A stretch of 39,906 bases of DNA from a virus, in the IMG/VR virus record IMGVR_UViG_3300043431_000047, positions 1 to 39,906 of that record; one strand, written 5' to 3'. Shown here one piece after another: positions 23,830-32,807 of the stretch (positions are counted from its first letter, which is position 1; each line of letters begins with the position of its first letter). The position numbers and the translations under genes were made by a program. Below the pieces are notes generated by a model. That model was given only the letters and a program-made list of their open reading frames with translations. It was not told the origin of the DNA and searched no databases.

Positions 23830-26800
23830 CTGAAAAAGATCCACTAGGGTTGTTTGATGCACAACCAAATAGTCAAGACCCTTTGGGTCTTTTCGGTGAT
23901 GATTCTGATCCTCTTGGTTTGCTAGAAACTAAAACAACTATTGGTGAAGATGTTGGTATTGGTTTTAAGAGTCTTGGACACATGAGTAAAGATGCTCTAG
24001 ACCTGCTTGCCGGTGCCGCTGCAACACATCTAGGTGGTGATCCTGATAGTATCTATGCGGATATGGAAGCACGTAACAAAGCATGGCAGGAAGAGCAAGC
24101 AAAGAAAGAACAAGGATTTAGTGGTAAGGTTGTATCAGGACTAACACAACTAGCTCCTGCCGTAGCCGCTATGCCCTTTGTTGGCCCTGCCCCAGCTATG
24201 GGTGTCTTGTCTGGTATGTCTGCGCTTAGTCAGGGTGGTCGTAACGTACAGTCTGGTGCTGATGCGATGACACAAGCCGTACCTCAAGCTATTGCCGAGG
24301 GAGCCTTAGACATGACAGCCGCTAAGCTCATTCCAGGCGGTAGTGGTATACTTAAAGGCGCTACCTATGGTGCCGGAGGTAATCTAGCAGCTACCGTTGG
24401 ACAAGATTTGATTGCACCAAACCTATTACCAGAGCAGGCACAATCTTTTTATAAACCAGACATGGAGAAGTATGCCGTATCTGGTATCACTGGTGCTCTA
24501 CCAGGTGCAGCTATAGGCCATATTGGTGCTAAGGTACAAGACAATCCATACAACGCACCACCAAAGATAGAGAAGACACCCGGACTAGATGTAGATGCTG
24601 ATATGACACGTAGAGTTAACTCACTACGATCTACAGAACGCGCTATTCGTGATCAACTAGAACGCCAGTCAGATCAAAACTCTGACTACTCACTACAACT
24701 ACGCGAAGAACTGCGTAAAACCACTGGTGATCTAATCCAACTAGAGAAGCTCACCGGTGCTACTGAAATCTCTGTTGGTAAGACCACACAAGATCTAGAT
24801 GCGGCTGCTGCCCTTGAAAGGCAAGCTGCACAGGAGAGAGTGAGGGCTGCTGAACAAGAGATGTCTGCTCTACAGACAGAACACAACACCATTAAAGCTA
24901 AAGGTGCTGCTCTTACTGTGGAGGACAAGGCACGTCTTGCTGTTATTGAATCTCGCTTTGACTCTCTTGCTGATGAAGCTGAGAGGAACGCTGCAAAAGC
25001 TTTTGGTGAAGAGGAGACTCCAAATCAAGACATGTCTGCCATGTTCCAAAAGCAGGCCGCTGCTGACCGCGCTGCTGAGGGTGGAGTGGATGTATCACAG
25101 CCAATAAACAAACCCAATGTAGGCCCCTCTACGTTGCTCCCAGGGCTATCAGAGAAGGCTAACAAGTATCGCTCTGACTTACTTAAGCAATTACAGTGGT
25201 GGGAATGGAAAGCACAAAGCGATCCAAGTACCTATAGTGGTCTTGTTGAAAAAACAAAACAAAAGATTACTGAGATAGAGAACAGTGTTAATCGTCCTGA
25301 GTTTGTACCTGGACGTACTAAGATTGAGGTACATCAGAAGCATAGTGAGATTGATATTCAAGCTATGTCCGATGCTGCACTAGCTCAAGCACTAGCCACA
25401 AAACAAGCCAAGGTAGATAAGGTAGATGCCACACTTGCTAGCCTAGCTGAGAATGGTGGTTCATTAGATAAGGTTATTAGTGTACAACGCTATAGAAACC
25501 TTCTGAATGATGAGGCAGAGGACTTCCGCAGTGAGATTGATCTACGCAAAATGCGTAGTGATGTTGACAAAGCGGAAGGTAACAAGCTAAGTGCCATGCT
25601 GTTCAATGACTATGTTGCTATGACACCATTTATTGCTGGTGCTCGCGGTGCATTGAACGATGGTGGTATTGTTAATGCCTTGTCTTTTATTGGTAACTAC
25701 GGTAAGACACTTGGTAAGGGTGATTACGGTAGGTTCTATGGTGCTTTAGCCAAGACCATCCTTAACAACCCACATGTAGCGAGTATCAAGCATCGTGTAG
25801 ATCCTAGTGCAGTCTATGGTGCACAGTATAACAACCATACTGGTGAGATTATCTTCAAGTCACAAGGAGAGATCACACCGTCAGCTATCTTACATGAGAC
25901 TACACACGCGCTTGTCAACCGAGCCGTTGGTTTCGTGCGTTCTGGTATGGGTCATCATCTAGATCCACGTGCGTTAGCTGCAACACGCAAGCTGTTTAGT
26001 CTACACAATAAAGTTAGAACCAATCGCGCTATTCGTGAACAGTTTGATCAAATCCTTGGTGCTGATAATGCAAAGATTGTCTTGAGTAATGAGCAAGAGT
26101 TTCTAGCTTATGGTTTAACTGATAACAAAGTACAGAATGCTCTGCGTCAAATTAAATCAGATGGTAAATCATTCTGGTCTACACTTAAAGATACACTCAA
26201 AGATTTCTTTGGGGAGTCATCTAATACCCGCACTGCTCTAGATGATGTGCTTGAGTATGGTCAATCATTAATTGACTTATCAACAGCACAACCACCTAAG
26301 GGGTTAATGGGTATTGATCCACAAGTAAAGTTCAGAATTAAGAATACGCCAGAGGCCATGTTACAGAGTATTCGTAATGGTTCTTTGAAAGTATTCTCAC
26401 ATTTGTTTACTGCACAACTACCACAGGTAATGCGTAATGACAAACACTTTAATCAGTGGTCAAAGACAATCAAAGATGTTCAGTGGAAAGCTGAATCGCT
26501 AAAGACAAAGCTACTAGGTGGTGTTAGAGCACCACAAACAAAGGGTTTCTTTTACAATCTAAAGGGCCCAAAGGAAGAAGCGGCTCTTGTACCAACCATC
26601 CATCGTATTGCTAAAGATGCGGATATAGCTGATGTACATGACAAGATGATTGATGGTTATGAGCGTGGTATTGACCATGAACAGACTATCGCTGCACACC
26701 AAGCAGGCTGGACACCAGATCAAGCTGCTCTTGCCAAGGCTCTTGCCAAGAACGTAGACACCTTGTACGAAGAAGCTGTTCGTATGTATGGTCGTACTGA

Positions 26801-29015
26801 TCTTGATCAAGATTTGAAAAAGCGTATTGGTTATATGCTTACATCTCGTGTTGGTGACTATGATGTAGAGATATCTATCCAAGGTGTGCCACTACGCAAG
26901 CAATCTTTCTTGACTGCTGGTGAGGCTAACTACTGGGCTAAGGTTTATACTGACAGTGATCCACGTATTAAGGCTGTACCAAAGGCTAAAGAACGGGACA
27001 TGACACAGAACCTTATTGACTTTATTGAGAGTCTAAGTAATGTAGAACCTGGTGGGTTGCGTGATCATCTAAACAAACAACTACTAGAATTAGAACGAAA
27101 TAACACATCTATTGGTGGTCATACTAACCGGTCTATGCAGTTGCCTGGTTTTGTGGGTGACCAAGCTGGCTTAACTAAAGCGCAGCGTGGTAAACTTCTT
27201 CGTGAAGCTATGCCTAGAGCGTTCAACCAGTACGTAGATAACATTGCTTCAAGAGAAATTCAGAAGAAGTTGATTGAGTTTCATATTGACAACGACGATG
27301 CTATGAAAGGCACTACTCGTGAGTTGGTAGACTTCTATACACGTAGCCAGATCGACAGGCCATACAAAACAGATCGAGTACGCAGTGCTGAGGGTGGGGA
27401 TAAAGCCCATGCTACTACCGTTAGAGAACATCTACATGATCTATCTACAGGTCTGCGTGAACTAACCACCAATGCTTGGGATAAGAATGTTGTTGGCTAT
27501 CACATGCGTGATAAGCATGCTATAGACCGCTTACTTGGTATGTTTAGCTCTGTATTTTATGTTGCTAATATCACAATGAAACCGGCCATTTGGCTAGCAC
27601 AGCCAATGCAAGCACTCATGGCTACCAGAAGTAGCTTCAAGAATCAGGAGTCTGTACGGCAAGCTCTCGCAGCTTTTGGTGAAACGGTTTATAAACTAGC
27701 TGGTCAACGGTGGGCAGAAGATCCTGACTTTGCAGAAGCTTTGCAGAAGGTTAGTGCTGAGCATAACACACTACACCCACAAATGAACAATGAGTTTAAT
27801 AGTATTACTATTGGGCACAACCCAGATTCCATATTAAACAAAACAATTGATCATGGTTTGGGTAGAACTATCTCTGCTGCTGGTGATAAGTTCTCACGGT
27901 TCGCTAGCTTCACATACTTTTATAATCTACACAAACGCTCTGGTCTAACTGGTGATGAGTTGATTAAGAAGTCAGCACAGGACGCTACTGATAATATGAT
28001 TGCCTATGGTTCCAAGAACCTGCCAGCAATCTACCGTGAGTTGGGCATCTTTGGTGAGCAAGCCTCACCACTAATGACCTTCGCTCATGGCCAGCTTGGT
28101 AATATGCTGGTTGATATTAAAGAGTTTGCCAGTAAGCCTAACTTTAGAACCGCAGCACCATTAATCTTAACGTCAGGTATTATGATGATTATGGGTGGGG
28201 CAATATCACTACCCATTCTTGCAGAGTATGAGCTAATCAGACAAGCTGCAATAGCCGCAGGTTTGATCCGTGCTGATAGTTTACCTAGTGTTACTAAGTT
28301 AATGATTGACTATACCCCATCGTGGATATCTCACGGAGCCTTCTCTGGTGCAACTGGTGTAGATATAGATGCATCAATGCGGTACACTTCTTTGTTTAAG
28401 AAGCTAACTGATGTTGAAGAACAAGGTATGATGTCGTTCTTCCCACATCTTAACTGGGGTGCACAAGCTCTGTCCGGTGCTACAACATTAGCTAAGAGTG
28501 CTATAGTAGATACACCAAAAGCTGATGTAGACAGGGCACTGAAACAAGCATTACCTAAAGGGCCTGTATATGGTACTGTTGAGTACTTCCGTAACAAGGA
28601 TACAAGGATGGTACCAATGGGAGCTAAGGGTGGTGCTCTAGTGGAACGCAAGACTCCTGAGTTGTTAGCACCATTTGTTGGATCACGTTCTTTACTAGCA
28701 GCTAAGGACGCAGCACATATTAAACATGCTAAGGACATGAGCAAGTCTCAAAAAGAACTTGAAACTAAGTTCGCTCAATATGCTTCTCAAGGTTATACCG
28801 AGAAGAGTAAGCAAATTATAGACATCCTAATGAATAAGTACTATAAGGGTGATAGTAACCAGCTTAAAGCTCTTATTGAGAAACAAAGTACTGAAGAGAA
28901 TGTTCCAGCACTATGGCGTATGTATGCGGATAAAGAGGGTAACAGTAATCCACAACAACAAAGTAGATTCATGCGTGATAACGCTGGACCATACATACAG
29001 AATAGGGAACGATAA
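23826..29015 (+). CDS. Giant 1729-residue ejection/polyvalent-type protein with HExxH motif
   Basis: The N-terminus has three DPLGLF/L motifs (about 5-10, 19-24, 29-34). A Gly/Ala/Pro-rich, weakly hydrophobic region follows (95-240), and then a long coiled coil (260-400). HETTH at 690-694 sits in the hydrophobic context AILHETTHALV, the zincin metalloprotease signature. A hydrophobic segment occurs near 1440-1480 (APLILTSGIMMIMGGAISLP), and the end is charged. Size, multi-domain build and position fit the large virion proteins that podoviruses inject with DNA, akin to phage polyvalent proteins. A peptidase could process virion or host proteins during entry, but the target is unknown. No lysozyme motif was recognised. 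Confidence 0.7.
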   Translation: MTEKDPLGLFDAQPNSQDPLGLFGDDSDPLGLLETKTTIGEDVGIGFKSLGHMSKDALDLLAGAAATHLGGDPDSIYADMEARNKAWQEEQAKKEQGFSGKVVSGLTQLAPAVAAMPFVGPAPAMGVLSGMSALSQGGRNVQSGADAMTQAVPQAIAEGALDMTAAKLIPGGSGILKGATYGAGGNLAATVGQDLIAPNLLPEQAQSFYKPDMEKYAVSGITGALPGAAIGHIGAKVQDNPYNAPPKIEKTPGLDVDADMTRRVNSLRSTERAIRDQLERQSDQNSDYSLQLREELRKTTGDLIQLEKLTGATEISVGKTTQDLDAAAALERQAAQERVRAAEQEMSALQTEHNTIKAKGAALTVEDKARLAVIESRFDSLADEAERNAAKAFGEEETPNQDMSAMFQKQAAADRAAEGGVDVSQPINKPNVGPSTLLPGLSEKANKYRSDLLKQLQWWEWKAQSDPSTYSGLVEKTKQKITEIENSVNRPEFVPGRTKIEVHQKHSEIDIQAMSDAALAQALATKQAKVDKVDATLASLAENGGSLDKVISVQRYRNLLNDEAEDFRSEIDLRKMRSDVDKAEGNKLSAMLFNDYVAMTPFIAGARGALNDGGIVNALSFIGNYGKTLGKGDYGRFYGALAKTILNNPHVASIKHRVDPSAVYGAQYNNHTGEIIFKSQGEITPSAILHETTHALVNRAVGFVRSGMGHHLDPRALAATRKLFSLHNKVRTNRAIREQFDQILGADNAKIVLSNEQEFLAYGLTDNKVQNALRQIKSDGKSFWSTLKDTLKDFFGESSNTRTALDDVLEYGQSLIDLSTAQPPKGLMGIDPQVKFRIKNTPEAMLQSIRNGSLKVFSHLFTAQLPQVMRNDKHFNQWSKTIKDVQWKAESLKTKLLGGVRAPQTKGFFYNLKGPKEEAALVPTIHRIAKDADIADVHDKMIDGYERGIDHEQTIAAHQAGWTPDQAALAKALAKNVDTLYEEAVRMYGRTDLDQDLKKRIGYMLTSRVGDYDVEISIQGVPLRKQSFLTAGEANYWAKVYTDSDPRIKAVPKAKERDMTQNLIDFIESLSNVEPGGLRDHLNKQLLELERNNTSIGGHTNRSMQLPGFVGDQAGLTKAQRGKLLREAMPRAFNQYVDNIASREIQKKLIEFHIDNDDAMKGTTRELVDFYTRSQIDRPYKTDRVRSAEGGDKAHATTVREHLHDLSTGLRELTTNAWDKNVVGYHMRDKHAIDRLLGMFSSVFYVANITMKPAIWLAQPMQALMATRSSFKNQESVRQALAAFGETVYKLAGQRWAEDPDFAEALQKVSAEHNTLHPQMNNEFNSITIGHNPDSILNKTIDHGLGRTISAAGDKFSRFASFTYFYNLHKRSGLTGDELIKKSAQDATDNMIAYGSKNLPAIYRELGIFGEQASPLMTFAHGQLGNMLVDIKEFASKPNFRTAAPLILTSGIMMIMGGAISLPILAEYELIRQAAIAAGLIRADSLPSVTKLMIDYTPSWISHGAFSGATGVDIDASMRYTSLFKKLTDVEEQGMMSFFPHLNWGAQALSGATTLAKSAIVDTPKADVDRALKQALPKGPVYGTVEYFRNKDTRMVPMGAKGGALVERKTPELLAPFVGSRSLLAAKDAAHIKHAKDMSKSQKELETKFAQYASQGYTEKSKQIIDILMNKYYKGDSNQLKALIEKQSTEENVPALWRMYADKEGNSNPQQQSRFMRDNAGPYIQNRER

Positions 29016-29016
29016 G

Positions 29017-29856
29017 ATGAACATATCACCAATCACTGGTCGTGCTGTTGGTACTGATACTACCGGTAGGGCTGGCCCAACCAGGCAAAAGATGTACGAT
29101 GATTGGGAGTTCAAAGACATGCGTAGGCGGGGGTTAGAGGGTCTCTTTGATACCTTTGCACCTCTAGCCTTGCATTCTACCGATGCCCAAGCTCTTATAC
29201 ACCCATTCTCAGGACTTGCCAAGAAAGCTGTAGCAGAATCAGCAGCCAAAGGATTGTCAAGAGAAGAGATGTTTAATCGACACAAGGCTGTATGGACAGG
29301 TAGGAAATGGGAACAGCTAACACCAGACCAAGTTAACTTACCACAAAAACATCTACGCGATTCTGGTATATCACAACGACTATCCGATGTCATCTCTAAT
29401 CAAGTTGCACCAGACTTAGGCAAGCACCTACGACTTAGGTATGATCCATTACAAGCACCAAACTTGGGGGGTTATGATAGGCCAAACTCCATGATACAAG
29501 TTAGACGTGGTATGCCTGACAATAAAACAAGAGGAACCGTGCAACACGAGTTCCAACATTTGTTTGATGAGTCACAACCAAGTAGATCTATTGGTAGTAC
29601 TCCTAGAGAAATTGGTACTGATCTTCAGGATATATTGAGATCTGTAAAACAAGATCCACAACTCTCATATACAAACCTAGATCATTACTTACACAATCAA
29701 GGTGAGATTCGGGCTAGGTTGAATGAACGGTTGCAACGACCTGACAAGATGTGGCACCAAAACTACTTTGATAATGGTTTACAAAGTGTGTTTGATAGTG
29801 GTAATAGCATGCCTAATAGAACCTTCCATGATGATATGATCTGGGGTGGTGAATAA
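29017..29856 (+). CDS. Virion-region protein with HExxH zincin motif
   Basis: The 279-residue protein is the last gene of the late block. HEFQH at 177-181, in TVQHEFQHLFDE, is a metalloprotease signature. About 55 residues later QGEIRARLNE offers a Glu that could be the third zinc ligand, as in gluzincin-like phage domains. The preceding IQVRRGMPDNKTRGT strand fits the edge strand of such a fold. The ATG at 29017 has AGGGA nine bases upstream; a longer in-frame ORF overlapping the giant gene is unlikely. It may be an injected protease acting with the HETTH protein just before it. Confidence 0.65.
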   Translation: MNISPITGRAVGTDTTGRAGPTRQKMYDDWEFKDMRRRGLEGLFDTFAPLALHSTDAQALIHPFSGLAKKAVAESAAKGLSREEMFNRHKAVWTGRKWEQLTPDQVNLPQKHLRDSGISQRLSDVISNQVAPDLGKHLRLRYDPLQAPNLGGYDRPNSMIQVRRGMPDNKTRGTVQHEFQHLFDESQPSRSIGSTPREIGTDLQDILRSVKQDPQLSYTNLDHYLHNQGEIRARLNERLQRPDKMWHQNYFDNGLQSVFDSGNSMPNRTFHDDMIWGGE

Positions 29857-29890
29857 AAAAGGGTGGTCCTCGCAAGAGGCCACCCTTTTT
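29856..29890. terminator. Bidirectional terminator between convergent blocks
   Basis: AAAAAGGGTGG pairs with CCACCCTTTTT and, inside it, CCTC with GAGG around a GCAA tetraloop; one T is bulged. The stem is flanked by A-runs on one side and T-runs on the other, so it can stop transcription from both directions. It begins at the stop codon of the last + strand gene and lies 12 bases after the end of the last - strand ORF. Confidence 0.92.
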
Positions 29891-29901
29891 CTTTGTCTAA
29901 C

Positions 29902-30006
29902 TTATTCGTCCATCTCTTCCATCACACCTTCATATAGTTCTTGTTGCAACATCATATCGTATTCCCACTGAATCAAAGTCATCATAAAGCGATTATAATT
30001 ATCCAT
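29902..30006 (-). CDS. 34-residue peptide at the end of the leftward block
   Basis: The ORF runs from ATG at 30006 to TAA at 29902-29904. AAAGGA lies seven to eight bases upstream. The peptide is acidic and Met-rich (MDNYNRFMMTLIQWEYDMML) with no membrane span. It overlaps the end of the preceding gene by a few bases and is followed by the terminator, so it sits in a transcribed, well-packed place. Function unknown. Confidence 0.5.
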   Translation of the reverse strand: MDNYNRFMMTLIQWEYDMMLQQELYEGVMEEMDE

Positions 30007-30175
30007 AATTATTTCCTTTCGTATATACAACAGTTACTCGGAAGATCAGTAAGTCTACAGTCATTGCGAACTTGTCTTCTGGTTCTAGATTTTCACCAAA
30101 GTAAAACTCAATACCAGCCATAACACCACTGATAAAGTCAAGCATAAAAATTAGTTTATATTTATCACTGCCCAC
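29999..30175 (-). CDS. 58-residue protein with GTG start after the reductase
   Basis: A GTG at 30175 has AAAGGAGG five bases upstream, the best Shine-Dalgarno site of the region, and that site lies inside the last codons of the reductase. The protein is hydrophobic/acidic (MLDFISGVMAGIEFYFGENLEPEDKFAMTVDLLIFRVTVVY from residue 11; shown here only as a pattern of LDFISGVMAGIEFYFGE and VDLLIFRVTVVY). A longer frame back to 30193 lacks a site. Such small proteins accompany phage metabolic genes, but the role is unknown. Confidence 0.6.
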   Translation of the reverse strand: MGSDKYKLIFMLDFISGVMAGIEFYFGENLEPEDKFAMTVDLLIFRVTVVYTKGNNYG

Positions 30176-31811
30176 ATGAACCTCCTTTACCACCGATCAC
30201 ACAGATGTCGTTCTCCTCATATACTACTCCTTTGTGTTTGATTGCTTCTTCATAAGGTACTTCTGTTAAGGGTTGCCCTCCGCGAGATCCGTCTGGATAA
30301 CACGTAAACCCGCGTAGTCGTGGAGCGTACTTACTAAGCACTTGTGCAAAGTGCTCAACGTCCTCTTCTCGATTCCCTCGACTGCCCCAAGAAGGTAAGT
30401 TAATGGTAGAACTGATTGACATGTCAACGTAATCTTGAATGTCTGCTTGGAATTTGATGCGTCTTTCGTAGTCATGGCTTAGTCCATATGCTGTATCTAT
30501 TTTGCTTGGGTCGAGGCCGTACTCTTTGATGAGCTGGTCTGCGGTAGAGTCAACGACATATTCATACTTCCATTTAGTGCCGTCAGTAAGGTATCTTCGT
30601 TTATAGGCAACCGCAAAAAGTGGTTCAATTCCAGTAGTCGTGCTAGCAAGGATACCAATACTTCCTGTTGGAGCAATAGCGCGATAGGCAACTGGCTTTG
30701 ATACATACAATCGTTCAGCGTGTTCATTAGCTGCTCGCTCGGATTCATCTTTATATACCTTTAACCATTTATGTAGCTCTGGTGTTACCTCGTACCCATA
30801 ACCACGCTTTAGAAGCCACGCATGGATACCCATGAGTCCGAGTCCAAGACGACGGTTCTTTTCTCTGACTGCATAAACCTTGTCGTAGGGGAGGTCTGCT
30901 CGTAGAGTACCGCAGATGAGGAATTTAGAACCGAGTTCAACGATTGACTTGAACTCGTCCAGACTTTCCACATTAGAGAGATTGACGGAACCAAGATTAC
31001 ATACGTCGCTATCATCTTCAGACGTAACCTCTGTACAAGCATTGCGAAGCGTTTCATTTTGTTTAGATCCAAAGTTAAATGAGAAGCCAGGTTCCCCTGT
31101 CATCATTGCTTGTCGAACATTCTCCACAAAAGTATGCAGAGTACTACGACTTGAATTATGAAGCCACTTATCATCATAGTTAATACTTATGTTTGTCATG
31201 TCTAAGTTGGCAGGAAAGTTGAAGTCTTCGTTCTTCAGTGCCTTTACTTTCTCGCTCCAGTTCTTCGCTTGTAAGAAAAGGGGAATGTCTTCGTGCAGCC
31301 AATTGAGACTCGCGTAAATCGCGGATCGTCTTGAGCCACCTTGCATCACTCCGCGACCAACCTCGTTTATCATCTGCATCAGCGGAATCGGACCGCTGGA
31401 CAATCCACCAGTACGAGTCAGCGGCCTGCCTGATGGACGGAGAATAGAATAGTCGATCCCAATGCCACCCCCAGTCATGAGACAACTCACTGCCCTTTGT
31501 GTTACTGCTGCCCATTCTTCTCTCGTATCTTCCTCTGCGCGTAGCAGAAAACAATTGTTAAAATAACTGTTCTTGCGACCAGCATACCATAGGTAACGAC
31601 CACCAGGAATAAACTTCTGTTCTTTAATGTATTCAGCTAGCTGATCCCTATCTTCCTTGGACATAAGGGCACGATCTTGACCCCAACGAGTACCACAAAC
31701 ATCCTCAACAACTCGTTCAGATAGCGCATCCCAGGTATCCTCTGGTCCTTGTGCATACTTATTACGGAAGATGTTCTCTGCTAGGTTATTCTTGAATCTG
31801 TTTATTTGCAT
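30165..31811 (-). CDS. nrdJ: Class II (adenosylcobalamin-dependent) ribonucleotide reductase
   Basis: The 548-residue enzyme should reduce ribonucleotides to deoxyribonucleotides for phage DNA synthesis, using a cobalamin-generated thiyl radical. Visible residues are Cys87 (NNCFLL), the N257-x-C259-x-E261 active site, Cys271 in DVCNLGSVNL, the PTGSIG...TTTGIEP loop at 381-397, and a C-terminal pair Cys537/Cys546. The N-x-C-x-E motif followed closely by CNLGS(I/V)NL is the class II pattern. No small subunit (NrdB) or activase (NrdG) gene lies in the window, which supports class II. AAGGA lies five bases before the ATG. It is shorter than most bacterial NrdJ, as is usual in phages. Confidence 0.87.
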   Translation of the reverse strand: MQINRFKNNLAENIFRNKYAQGPEDTWDALSERVVEDVCGTRWGQDRALMSKEDRDQLAEYIKEQKFIPGGRYLWYAGRKNSYFNNCFLLRAEEDTREEWAAVTQRAVSCLMTGGGIGIDYSILRPSGRPLTRTGGLSSGPIPLMQMINEVGRGVMQGGSRRSAIYASLNWLHEDIPLFLQAKNWSEKVKALKNEDFNFPANLDMTNISINYDDKWLHNSSRSTLHTFVENVRQAMMTGEPGFSFNFGSKQNETLRNACTEVTSEDDSDVCNLGSVNLSNVESLDEFKSIVELGSKFLICGTLRADLPYDKVYAVREKNRRLGLGLMGIHAWLLKRGYGYEVTPELHKWLKVYKDESERAANEHAERLYVSKPVAYRAIAPTGSIGILASTTTGIEPLFAVAYKRRYLTDGTKWKYEYVVDSTADQLIKEYGLDPSKIDTAYGLSHDYERRIKFQADIQDYVDMSISSTINLPSWGSRGNREEDVEHFAQVLSKYAPRLRGFTCYPDGSRGGQPLTEVPYEEAIKHKGVVYEENDICVIGGKGGSCGQ

Positions 31812-31953
31812 TGTATTCCTTTATTGCTTGTCTATGTTCATGCTCTTCTAATTCACGAAGATAACATAGTTTATATTTACGAATCTCGTGCTGTTCCTTG
31901 CGGACAGGGTTAGTAATCTCCTTCTTCCCCGTCCAATTCTTCTTCATCTTCAT
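31786..31953 (-). CDS. Small basic protein before the reductase
   Basis: The frame is open from 32019 to 31786. The ATG at 31953 (or 31947) gives about 55 residues, highly charged and helical (RKYKLCYLRELEEHEHRQAIKEYN). No ATG has a good Shine-Dalgarno site; AAGGAG at 31923-31918 lies after these starts and before an ATT. Its 3' end overlaps the reductase start by 26 bases. The charged, helix-favouring composition supports coding, but the start is uncertain. Confidence 0.45.
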   Translation of the reverse strand: MKMKKNWTGKKEITNPVRKEQHEIRKYKLCYLRELEEHEHRQAIKEYNANKQIQE

Positions 31954-32098
31954 TGTAGTATGCTCGAATCCTATCTTGTTTATCATAGATCTCTGCTTCA
32001 AGTAGATCAACCAATTCAATAGAAGTTAAATCAAGAATCTCAAGGAAGTCTAGCTCTGTCTCTTCTCGTAGCCTATTTTTAAGGTCATCAAAAGTCAT
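31910..32098 (-). CDS. Small acidic protein
   Basis: The 62-residue protein is strongly acidic and helical (RLREETELDFLEILDLTSIELVDLLEAEIYDKQ), with an ending in EEEELDGEEGDY-like acidic residues. The ELVDxLExxIxDK pattern resembles small phage proteins in metabolic operons. It overlaps the 54-residue ORF before it by 11 bases. It could bind a host or phage enzyme; the function is unknown. Confidence 0.6.
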   Translation of the reverse strand: MTFDDLKNRLREETELDFLEILDLTSIELVDLLEAEIYDKQDRIRAYYNEDEEELDGEEGDY

Positions 32099-32252
32099 TG
32101 GTGCGCTCTCTTTCTAATGCTTTGAAAGCTCGTTTTAATTCTACCAATTCTTTTGATAGGTATTTAATTAAGTATAGAGCTTCTTGTAGTTCGAGCTTTA
32201 CCTTTTCGTAATGCTCATTGATTTGTAAGACGGGTTTATCGTTCATCTCCAT
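32088..32252 (-). CDS. 54-residue coiled-coil peptide between MazG and the acidic protein
   Basis: ATG at 32252 (or 32246, two codons later) opens a frame ending in TGA at 32090-32088. Leu and Ile recur at heptad-like spacing (YEKVKLELQEALYLIKYLSK, then ELVELKRAFKALERER), so a short coiled coil is likely. It fills the only gap in this operon and overlaps MazG by 17 bases and the next gene by 11, the same close packing as its neighbours. AAAGG lies upstream. Function unknown. Confidence 0.55.
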   Translation of the reverse strand: MEMNDKPVLQINEHYEKVKLELQEALYLIKYLSKELVELKRAFKALERERTNDF

Positions 32253-32562
32253 TACCTTTAATGGTATCTTTTTCTTTTCGTTTAAGTAGTTTGTTGATAT
32301 TCATCTCCATTACTTCCGAAGGTTTATAACCAATAGCATCACACAGACGAACTAAATACCAAAATACATCTCCCAACTCATAGGCGATTGCCCCTTGATC
32401 ATATACATCATCACGAATTAGTTTCTTAATCTTACCAGCAACCTCACCAGCTTCAGAGGTAAGACCCATAGCTAGGTAGTATAGTTCAATACGTGCACCA
32501 GTACCAGCCTCAGGGTAGATTGCTGTTGCATCTGTTGCATCAAGATATGTGTTTACATTCAT
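32236..32562 (-). CDS. mazG: MazG-type nucleotide pyrophosphohydrolase
   Basis: The 108-residue protein should hydrolyse nucleoside triphosphates to monophosphates and pyrophosphate. The metal-binding pattern E37-x-x-E40 (SEAGEVAGKIKK) with E62-x-x-D65 (YELGDVFWYL) is the MazG/all-alpha NTP pyrophosphatase signature. Phage MazG proteins may recycle host nucleotides or lower alarmone levels; which applies here is unknown. The ATG overlaps the stop of the DUF3310 gene (CTATGA). Confidence 0.87.
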   Translation of the reverse strand: MNVNTYLDATDATAIYPEAGTGARIELYYLAMGLTSEAGEVAGKIKKLIRDDVYDQGAIAYELGDVFWYLVRLCDAIGYKPSEVMEMNINKLLKRKEKDTIKGNGDER

Positions 32563-32807
32563 AGCTTCTCACCTTTGGATAGTAGTCCTTCACTGGCTGA
32601 CACACCAGACCAGACATTGGGTTGTTGTAGCTCGGCATGAGCGATAAGGGCATTAAGATAATCACGAGCTTTAAGAAGATCTTTAATGCCATCTTTGTTT
32701 TGCCAACGAGCGACATATTTACAGATGTTCCCTTCGGCAAAGCCAATGTTATGTGATACAAGATAGTCCATCAACATAGTACTTTTGTAATGGTTAGGTG
32801 GATTCAT
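32559..32807 (-). CDS. DUF3310 family protein
   Basis: The 82-residue protein shows the family pattern: HYKSTMLMDYL at the start, then GFAEGNICKYVARWQNKDGI and DLLKARDYLNALI. Such proteins are widespread in phage nucleotide and replication operons and may be nucleotide kinases or their accessory factors; the activity is not established. GAGGAAG precedes the ATG, which overlaps the phosphoesterase end by 14 bases. Confidence 0.8.
   Translation of the reverse strand: MNPPNHYKSTMLMDYLVSHNIGFAEGNICKYVARWQNKDGIKDLLKARDYLNALIAHAELQQPNVWSGVSASEGLLSKGEKL

Noticed and set aside
28849-29016. Upstream extension of the last late gene to 335 residues
   Set aside because: It would overlap the end of the giant gene by 167 bases; the ATG at 29017 directly follows that gene's stop and has a usable ribosome binding site.
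28911-29393. A 160-codon - strand ORF across the junction of the last two late genes
   Set aside because: It is opposite two supported genes, is Ser/Cys-rich and lacks a start signal.
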